A stretch of 28,070 nucleotides of DNA. Origin: an uncultured Collinsella sp. GTDB lineage: Bacteria > Actinomycetota > Coriobacteriia > Coriobacteriales > Coriobacteriaceae. The stretch covers positions 1-28,070 of the forward strand of contig USEK01000004.1 in the NCBI GenBank assembly GCA_900553705.1. Direction: 5' to 3'. Positions 23,701 through 28,070 of this stretch are shown here, piece after piece (position 1 is the first letter of the stretch; every line of letters starts with the position of its first letter). A program made the translations under genes and the position numbers. A model generated the notes under the pieces. It ran no database searches. It was given only the letters and a program-made list of their open reading frames with translations, and was not told the origin of the DNA.

Positions 23701-23952
23701 GATAAGTCCGACAAGAAGGATGAGAAGAAGTCTGAGAAGAAGGACAGCAAGTCCGACAAGAAGTCCGATTCCAAGTCCGATACGGGCGCTGCTTCCACGA
23801 CCACTGCTAAGAAGTCCTCTGGTGCTTCCGAGCAGGAGACGGGCACCAACCCGCTCGCCATCGTTGGCATCGCCGCCGGCGTGATTGGCCTTGCGCTCAT
23901 CGCCGTCTTCGTGCTGACCAAGCGCGGCAAGGGTGACGGTAATGCCCGATAA
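20749..23952 (+). CDS. Cell-surface DUF4430 / beta-propeller protein under B12 control
   Basis: 1067 aa from ATG 20749 (GGAGGGAAGGGGG upstream). Domain order: a charged N-terminus; signal peptide (GLVAFLAFAMAFGTTPAQLWA, about 53-72); an Ala/Ser/Glu-rich linker; two DUF4430 domains, the transcobalamin C-terminal fold (about 175-293 and 298-404, each with WxLFVNG- or WSFFVNG-type and GDxVVW motifs); a PQQ-like beta-propeller (about 424-834, repeats such as VDPSTGKTVAKL and DGYLLCVRISDGKVMW); an InlB/Listeria-Bacteroides repeat (about 840-910, GYTFGGWYTDEACTQ, LYAKW); Gly/Thr/Ser repeats; a Lys/Ser/Asp-rich stalk; EQETG, a membrane helix (about 1037-1057) and a basic tail. DUF4430 plus the B12 riboswitch suggests corrinoid capture at the cell surface. 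Codon use changes abruptly near 21640. It overlaps the next gene by 11 bases. Confidence 0.88.
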   Translation: MGELERNMRDDVGQPQGNAPSTDNGGQLDMFEDERERVSHRRGAIARGVAKRGLVAFLAFAMAFGTTPAQLWAEGAEGIAEAVAQAAPLAENGSGESATSPAADLNASGMVANGGTAEQDATATASGPTDKTEDDSAAGNEAPAASTSDASKQDTAVVSAAGEAKAQPAKAESQEVSATCSVVGTDAKGAQQTWAAAQRITLKEGSTAADLSEQLFKRAGLKADYNPNGSWGWALNSITSPFDKDRKLGYDSATGAYWQLFVNGSASEVGAGGYTLKDGDSVVWCYSKYGDPAPEQVSVTMEIIGKKAGMAQRWTSPSTQVFVKGTSIKDASATYFDALGIESKMYDQFGYWGVHSLVSPLDGTELSGAWSFFVNGVPGTQLDNDYVLKSGDKVVWAYAPGDTLPGVDNVVLNPSAARPNWDSDWSGFTSADKVTDAPVPTKDADEKWVSELKTRADGNKGVSDALLIGDYLYVAVGSKLLKKDVETGKTVLESPLAAAIDSTSRMVYTNGVVLVPLSGGRLQALTVDVLATVWVTDGLPAGPDGAQQSLASVSVRDGYAYFGTASADWIDSSDGYLLCVRISDGKVMWQHKNENSKGYYWAGMAFSGDYGVIADDSGTVSTVDPSTGKTVAKLKIADRVRANVLVDGATAYVVSADGTLHKIAIANDGALSELGKVTFGSSSTSTPVFVNGKIVVGGTSIESFMGGPQNSLTSHYGQLAIIDADTLTVDYSIYKADGNFIREDSSASGFTGSGDVKSQPVVSIQDGHTYVYFTSNNNPGGIYRYRIGDEEAELLYRPSAENQQYCMSSISVGSDGSLYYANDSGKLFAIKGNGQKVNRYTVSFDANGADSIVLDSQRIKAGKTATEPAVKPRRKGYTFGGWYTDEACTQAYDFSTPVTADLTLYAKWTKNATNSGDNGGSGSSGGSGSGTGTGTGTGTGSGAGSGSKGPQAGGTIAPGQKPVTKTTVSTKTETKENKSDKKGSDKSDKKDEKKSEKKDSKSDKKSDSKSDTGAASTTTAKKSSGASEQETGTNPLAIVGIAAGVIGLALIAVFVLTKRGKGDGNAR

Positions 23953-24817
23953 GCCCAAGGAGACCAACGGGCAACAGCCCGACTCCTCGTTTATCCAGCT
24001 CGATGATCCAAAGCAAAAGGGCGCCGCTTCGGCGGCGTCCGCTCCTCGACGGAAGGCGCTCCTTGGCGTTCTGACTGCCGCATGCGTCGTTCTGATCGTG
24101 GTCTCTCTGGGCTTTGTTCATCCCTCCGAGAGCGGTGCTTGGTCCATTGATTGGATCGTCCAGACCGTGGCGGGGGAGAGCATCGTCGCCAAGGATGGCA
24201 ATGGGTCCGGCTCGACTGTCGCTTCGGGCAAGGCCGGGTCCAAGGATTCCAAATCTTCTGATGATACGAATGACGGGTCTAGGGGTTCTGACAAATCTGA
24301 CTCCAAGAAAGATTCCGAGTCTTCGGACAAGGAATCGGACAAGAACTCGGATAGCAAGAAGTCCGGCGAAAAAGGAGCAGGAAATAAAAAGACTGACAAC
24401 AGTCAGTCGGCTTCTCAGAATTCGGCAACGTCCGGTGGGCCTTCTGCCGTTCCTGATAACAGTAATGCCCCCTCGGGCAACCAGAGCGTCTCTCAGGAGT
24501 CTAGCTACGTTACCGTGACTGTCTCGGTTACTTCGAGCGCTGTGGGCAATCCTGTGTCCGCTGGTGGTACCTACACCTTTAATGAGGGAGCAACTGCCTA
24601 CGACGCTCTCTGCGCGCTGGGTATTTCTATAAATGCGCGTGGCTCGTCGTTTGGCACTTATGTTGCCGCCATCGGTGGCCTGGCCGAGAAGGATGAAAAC
24701 TATGGAAGCGGTAGCGGCTGGTGTTATTCCGTCAACGGCACAACGCCCATGACAGCCTGCAGCAACTACGTTCTCTCAAACGGCGACAACGTGGTCTGGT
24801 ATTACGTGACAGGCTAG
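23942..24817 (+). CDS. Membrane-anchored DUF4430 protein
   Basis: 291 aa. The start is ATG 23942, inside the end of the upstream gene, with AAGGGTG 6 bases before it, so the two are translationally coupled and share the B12-riboswitch control. A basic cytoplasmic N-terminus of about 45 residues precedes one membrane helix (LLGVLTAACVVLIVVSLGFV), which acts as a signal anchor. Next comes a long, disordered Ser/Asp/Lys-rich stalk (DSKKDSESSDKESDKNSDSK). The C-terminal DUF4430 domain (about 190-291) shows YTFNEGATAYDALCALGI, GSGWCYSVNG, two cysteines and the closing NGDNVVWYYV. The polarity is opposite to the partner, which is anchored by its C-terminus. The two may form a surface complex handling corrinoids (inference). 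Confidence 0.88.
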   Translation: MPDKPKETNGQQPDSSFIQLDDPKQKGAASAASAPRRKALLGVLTAACVVLIVVSLGFVHPSESGAWSIDWIVQTVAGESIVAKDGNGSGSTVASGKAGSKDSKSSDDTNDGSRGSDKSDSKKDSESSDKESDKNSDSKKSGEKGAGNKKTDNSQSASQNSATSGGPSAVPDNSNAPSGNQSVSQESSYVTVTVSVTSSAVGNPVSAGGTYTFNEGATAYDALCALGISINARGSSFGTYVAAIGGLAEKDENYGSGSGWCYSVNGTTPMTACSNYVLSNGDNVVWYYVTG

Positions 24818-24837
24818 GGGCCTCGACATATCGCATC

Positions 24838-24877
24838 AAACGGGCGGTTCGGACAAACATCCGAGACGCCCGTTTTT
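24838..24877 (+). terminator. Intrinsic terminator of the DUF4430 operon
   Basis: AAACGGGCG (24838-24846) pairs with CGCCCGTTT (24867-24875). An inner TCGGA (24849-24853) pairs with TCCGA (24860-24864), and the T-run reaches 24877. It lies 20 bases after the stop. Confidence 0.92.
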
Positions 24878-24879
24878 AT

Positions 24880-25215
24880 ACGAATGGGACGTCATTTCCC
24901 AATCGAGGCTCAACCGGAAATTGCATCCCGCCCTGTAGGCGAATTCCGGGACGCAGCTTCCCGTTGGGGCGGGTTTCGGAAAGCGTGTTCCGCTCTGAGG
25001 GCTCATTCCGGGATAGACTTTCCGAAGCAGCGCCCATTGGGAAGCTGCGGACCGTATTGGGCATCGATTTTGGGATGCGCTTTCCGCTAGAGCCACGTTG
25101 CGGAAGCTGTGTCCCGTTCTGAGGCTGCAATCTGGGACGCGCTTTCCGCGGGGCGACCATGGGGAAACTACTACCCATTCCGACGCTGCGGCCCGCCTTG
25201 TGCGCTTTCCTCGGC
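24880..25215. repeat. 62-bp imperfect tandem repeats, each a hairpin
   Basis: A GGGA(C/T) marker recurs at 24886, 24948, 25010, 25072 and 25134, exactly 62 bases apart each time. A second marker, (C/T)GGA(A), recurs at 24915, 24977, 25039, 25101 and about 25162. A sixth, partial unit gives GCGCTTTCC at 25202, matching 25139 in unit five. Within each unit a GGGA...TTTCC left arm is complementary to a GGAAA...TCCC right arm (for example 24886-24899 with 24916-24929), so each can fold as a hairpin. Units have diverged in sequence but kept period and dyad. No ORF here has a ribosome-binding site. It fills the gap between the DUF4430 operon and the convergent gtrA-like gene. Confidence 0.8.
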
Positions 25216-25228
25216 AGGCTCTGCAAAC

Positions 25229-25262
25229 AAAAAACCGGTTGGAACGGGAATTCCAACCGGTT
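25229..25262 (-). terminator. Intrinsic terminator of the first GtrA-like gene
   Basis: Perfect 12-bp stem AACCGGTTGGAA (25233-25244) and TTCCAACCGGTT (25251-25262), loop CGGGAA. On the minus strand it continues into a run of T (25229-25234 region). It lies 27 bases after the stop. Confidence 0.9.
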
Positions 25263-25288
25263 ATACATTCAGGCAAACAGTGAATCGA

Positions 25289-25696
25289 CTACGACCGTGC
25301 GCCCTCGAGGAAGAAGCGGCGGCTGAAGTAGTTGTACCAGGTGACCAAGAACGTGGCGATGGCCTTCATGGCCTGGTAGCCGATGCTCAAAAACGTGACG
25401 CCCACAAACATGTACAGGTCGTTGAGGCCCAGGCCGATCACCGACAGGATGGTGAAGATCGTGAACTCGCGCTTGCGGCTCATGCCTTCGCGGTGGTCGA
25501 ACACGTACTTCATGCTGAGCCAGTAGTTGACCACGACGGACGTGATAAACGAAACCGTGGTGCTCATCAAAAAGTCGAGGTGGAACAGCTCGACGAGCGC
25601 AATGAGTATGCCCCAGTCGATGCCAAAGGAGATAAGACCCACGACAGCAAACTTGAGGAACTGCTTGGTATGAGGCTGTGCCAGCGCCTTGCGCAC
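25289..25696 (-). CDS. GtrA-family membrane protein
   Basis: 135 aa, PF04138 type, with four membrane helices. The family start QFLKFAVVGLISFGIDWG, the central VVNYWLSMKYVFDHR and the closing WYNYFSRRFFLEG are all present. GtrA-like proteins are thought to help move polyprenyl-linked sugars across the membrane for surface glycan modification, usually with a glycosyltransferase; none is visible here. The start is GTG 25696; the ribosome-binding site is weak (GGATG), so a slightly different start is possible. It is a paralogue of the gene at 25916, with the same N- and C-terminal patterns. Both lie on the minus strand downstream of fbp. Confidence 0.88.
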   Translation of the reverse strand: MRKALAQPHTKQFLKFAVVGLISFGIDWGILIALVELFHLDFLMSTTVSFITSVVVNYWLSMKYVFDHREGMSRKREFTIFTILSVIGLGLNDLYMFVGVTFLSIGYQAMKAIATFLVTWYNYFSRRFFLEGARS

Positions 25697-25717
25697 GTAA
25701 TCACATCCAATGCGTTG

Positions 25718-25825
25718 ATGAATCGAGCAGAGGATACTTTAGAGCTTTTACAAGGGAAACGTAAGGTCTTTGCCAAGAACTATATGAACTCGCCAAATTT
25801 TCAAGAGCTAATCCGCAAACGTTAA
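25718..25825 (+). pseudogene. Possible C-terminal remnant of an unknown gene
   Basis: A 35-codon frame reads like the end of a real protein, with the segments NRAEDTLELLQGKRKVF, AKNYMNSPNFQELI and then RKR before TAA. It is less GC-rich than its surroundings. It has no ribosome-binding site and no upstream body: the frame upstream is antisense to the GtrA gene. It may be a leftover of a gene lost by rearrangement. I cannot name the family. Confidence 0.35.
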
Positions 25826-25849
25826 AAATTTGCCCGTAAACGAGCGACA

Positions 25850-25889
25850 CCCACGGACGATACTGCGCTGAGTGCGCGTCGTCCGTGGG
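25850..25889. terminator. Hairpin after the second GtrA-like gene
   Basis: CCCACGGACGA (25850-25860) pairs perfectly with TCGTCCGTGGG (25879-25889), with a smaller GCGC pairing inside. It lies about 27 bases beyond the stop of the minus-strand gene. A T-run on the minus strand appears only some 20 bases further on, so it is a probable but not classic terminator. Confidence 0.5.
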
Positions 25890-25915
25890 CGCCGTAATGC
25901 TGCAGGGGTTTCGAG

Positions 25916-26311
25916 CTATTTTGTCTCGTCGCCCTCCAGGAAGATTTTTCGGGTCACAAAGTTGTAGACCATGACAAGCGCGGTGGCGCAGATCTTGGCG
26001 ATATTGGCCTCGAGTCCCAGGCCGGCGTTGAGCGCCAGCACGATGCCGTCGTTGAGCACCAAACCGATCACGGACAGCACGACAAAGATGATGAACTCGC
26101 GGCGGCGGCTCATGCCTTCTTTGTGCGCAAACACGTACTTCATGCTTGCGAGGTAGTTAAAGATGAGTGAGATGATAAAGCCGCTGGTGTTGGCGATTAG
26201 GATGTTGAGGCCCAGACCGTAGTGGAGCAGATTCATAATGCCAAAGTCGATAATCGTGGCAATGACACCGACGACGCCAAATTTCATGATCTGCGCAAGG
26301 AGCTTTTGCAT
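25916..26311 (-). CDS. GtrA-family membrane protein (paralogue)
   Basis: 131 aa from ATG 26311, with an AAGGCAGG site just upstream. A longer form from TTG 26374 adds 21 residues but its ribosome-binding site touches the start codon, and the paralogue supports the shorter form (LLAQIMKFGVVGV aligns with the start of the other copy). Four membrane helices; family segments NYLASMKYVFAHKEGMSRRREF and YNFVTRKIFLEGDETK are near-matches to the neighbour, indicating a tandem duplication. It is about 80 bases downstream of fbp on the same strand. A role in lipid-linked sugar translocation is known only by family. Confidence 0.88.
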   Translation of the reverse strand: MQKLLAQIMKFGVVGVIATIIDFGIMNLLHYGLGLNILIANTSGFIISLIFNYLASMKYVFAHKEGMSRRREFIIFVVLSVIGLVLNDGIVLALNAGLGLEANIAKICATALVMVYNFVTRKIFLEGDETK

Positions 26312-26389
26312 AGTACCTGCCTTAAGCTGGCGCCGAAGCGCCGCGGGGATGACAAACTTAGCAAGTTTAGCCAATCCCCGCGGGTGGTG

Positions 26390-28040
26390 CTAGGCGTGCT
26401 CCTCGATAGCACCGTTTCTATATGCATCGAGCAGCTGGCGCAGGTCCTGGATCTGGCTGCGAATCTTGGCGCCAGTATCGGTGTCGCTCACCATGCGGCG
26501 ACGGTCTGCTTGGTCAAAACGGTTGGTCTCGCTCTCGATGTCCACGTTGCGCGTGAGTGCCTCGGCAACCGTCGTAAAGGCCCGGTGCGACTTGAGGCGG
26601 CAGCCGCGCGAGCTCGAGATGAGCGTATAGCCGGCGATGCCCGTCTTGGGATGGTAAACGCGGCAGAAGCCGCCATCGATGACCAGTAACTTGCCCTCGG
26701 CGCGGATGGGCTGCTCGCCCTTGGTGGTTTTAACGGGTGTGTGGCCGTTGATGATGTGACCGGTCGGTGAACATGCCATGGGCGCGACGCCAAACTCGCG
26801 CATGATGTCGTCGCAGACCGAGGGCGACTTGGTAAGTGTAAAGTACGGGTCCATCGGCTCGACCCAGGTGCTCTTATCGGCGATATAGGCGCGCTCAAAG
26901 GTACGCACCAGGCGTCCGCTGGCGGGTGAGTTAAAGCCGATCCACAGGTACCACATCCAGTCGAGAGCGTCGCGGTCGCCCACGCGCCAGGCGCGGCGGG
27001 CGATGTAGTCGCAAAAATCGAGATAATCGCGGCCAGTGTGCCAGGTGCCCAGGCAGTTCATGCTGCTAAAGGTGCCGTCTTCGTTGAGTGGCACGCAGCC
27101 ATGGAACAGCAGGTTGCCGTTGGCGACCTTGTACATCGAGCCGTGGGAATAGAGGAAATCGATATGGCGATGCAGGTGATCGGCGGTGACAAACTCGGAC
27201 ACGAGCTTGTCGATGATGTGCTGCTCCTGAGACGTGAGCGTATAGGGGTCCGCCGGGTCGACGGTGGGGAAGTCGTTGGTCGTGAGCGGCCACACGCTGC
27301 CGTCGGCGAGCGCGACCGTGCCGGTGTCGTGATCGATCTTGTCGAGTAACAGGCGGTCGGTCATGTCGAACTCGGGGTGGCGCTGGATAATCTGACCCTC
27401 GAGCTTAAAGAGCAGCACGTTGATAGCCTTGATCAGCGGGGCGATGGACTCACCGGCGGTGTAGGTGGCATCGGCAAAGGCGACAAGCTCGCGCAGCGAG
27501 ATGCCGTAGTCGTTCTCCAGGATCTCGTAGTTGTCGTAGCGTAGGTTGTTGCGCAGCACCGTGGCGATGCAGGCGGGCTCACCGGCCGCAGCGCCCATCC
27601 ACAGCAGGTCGTGGTTGCCCCACTGGATGTCGAGTGAATGGTAGGTGAGCAGGCGGTCCATAATCTTGGCCGCGCCGCCACCGCGGTCGAAGATGTCGCC
27701 CACCAGGTGCAGGTGGTCGACGGCCAGGCGCTTGATGAGCGAGGCAAGCGACTCGATAAAGTCGTCGGCGCTTGCGGTCTCCAGGATGGACTCCACGATG
27801 CGCTCGTGATAGCGCACGCGATAGTTGTTCTCGTCCGGGTGCGTGTGCAACAACTCGTCGATGATATAGGCGTAATCGCGCGGGATGGCCTTACGCACCT
27901 TGGAGCGCGTATAGCGGCTCGAAAGCGACCGGGCAACCATGATGAGCTGGTCAAGTATCGTCTTGTACCAGGTTGGCGAGTCCTCGCGCTGGCTGCGGAC
28001 CAGCTCGATTTTCTCGCGCGGGTAGTAGATGAGCGTGCAC
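26390..28040 (-). CDS. fbp: Class III fructose-1,6-bisphosphatase, 5'-truncated
   Basis: Hydrolyses fructose-1,6-bisphosphate to fructose-6-phosphate, the committed gluconeogenic step. This is the Firmicutes-type (PF06874) metallophosphoesterase form. About 550 residues are present; the family is usually about 650, so roughly 100 N-terminal residues, including the first D-x-H metal motif, lie off the contig. Visible motifs: HLVGDIFDRGGGA, IQWGNHDLLWMGAAAG, FHGCVPLNEDGTF and GHIINGHTPVK with the late metal-binding histidines. The C-terminal helices follow. The frame runs into adapter at 28041, which adds an artefact peptide that should be removed. It lies upstream of the two gtrA-like genes on the same strand. 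Confidence 0.94.
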
Positions 28041-28070
28041 CTGTCTCTTATACACATCTCCGAGCCCACG
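28041..28070 (+). other. Nextera transposase adapter (contamination)
   Basis: CTGTCTCTTATACACATCT (28041-28059) is the reverse complement of the Tn5 mosaic end, followed by CCGAGCCCACG of the read-2 adapter. Genomic sequence ends at 28040. On the minus strand the adapter extends the fbp frame with a spurious start (MGSEMCIRD). Confidence 0.97.

Noticed and set aside
24880..25200. CRISPR array
   Set aside because: Units are contiguous imperfect 62-bp repeats without identical repeats separated by unique spacers, and no cas genes are nearby.
25109..25825. Plus-strand ORF of 238 codons
   Set aside because: It runs through the tandem repeats and antisense to the GtrA gene. Only its last 35 codons look protein-like and are reported separately.

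Overview
The window is one assembled contig whose ends are sequencing-library adapter (Nextera-type transposase ends at 1-31 and 28041-28070), so both terminal genes are cut by the contig boundary. The DNA is GC-rich, with strong G/C third-position preference and Shine-Dalgarno-led genes. Fhs, an FchA-type cyclohydrolase and FolD occur together, as do a Tat-exported LADTG-anchored surface protein and DUF4430/InlB-repeat surface proteins. This suggests an anaerobic gut actinobacterium of the Coriobacteriia, most like Collinsella. That is an inference from content; no database search was possible.

Layout. 1-3483: an unrecognised partial gene, a structured palindromic intergenic unit, and the translationally coupled Holliday-junction operon ruvC-ruvA-ruvB. 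3484-6461: fhs with its terminator, then a Tyr/Pro-rich single-pass membrane protein with FHA-ligand-like threonine motifs. 6474-9211: a divergent pair, a CDF metal exporter (minus) and a double zinc-ribbon protein (plus). 9212-10734: mostly non-coding, with a terminator, a possible 30-residue peptide, a small HTH protein apparently starting at CTG, and a PH-like small protein. 10760-14218 (minus): a large PI-PLC surface enzyme and a lipoprotein. 14219-16171: an intergenic region with two copies of a 19-bp dyad, then fchA-folD. 16209-16438: a MITE-like element with about 33-bp inverted ends that carries a terminator. 16538-20398: a C69 dipeptidase, a phasin-like protein and a UbiB/AarF kinase. 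20491-24877: a cobalamin-riboswitch-led two-gene operon for cell-surface DUF4430 proteins, one with a PQQ-like beta-propeller. 24880-25215: imperfect tandem 62-bp hairpin repeats. 25229-28040 (minus): two tandem GtrA membrane proteins and a truncated class III fructose-1,6-bisphosphatase.

How genes work together. Fhs, FchA and FolD supply the formate-to-methylene-tetrahydrofolate branch. This FolD lacks the usual cyclohydrolase lysine, so the adjacent FchA probably does that step. The strongest candidate for an undescribed system is the B12-riboswitch operon: DUF4430 is the transcobalamin C-terminal fold, and it is joined here to a beta-propeller and a wall/membrane anchor. That combination suggests surface capture of corrinoids.
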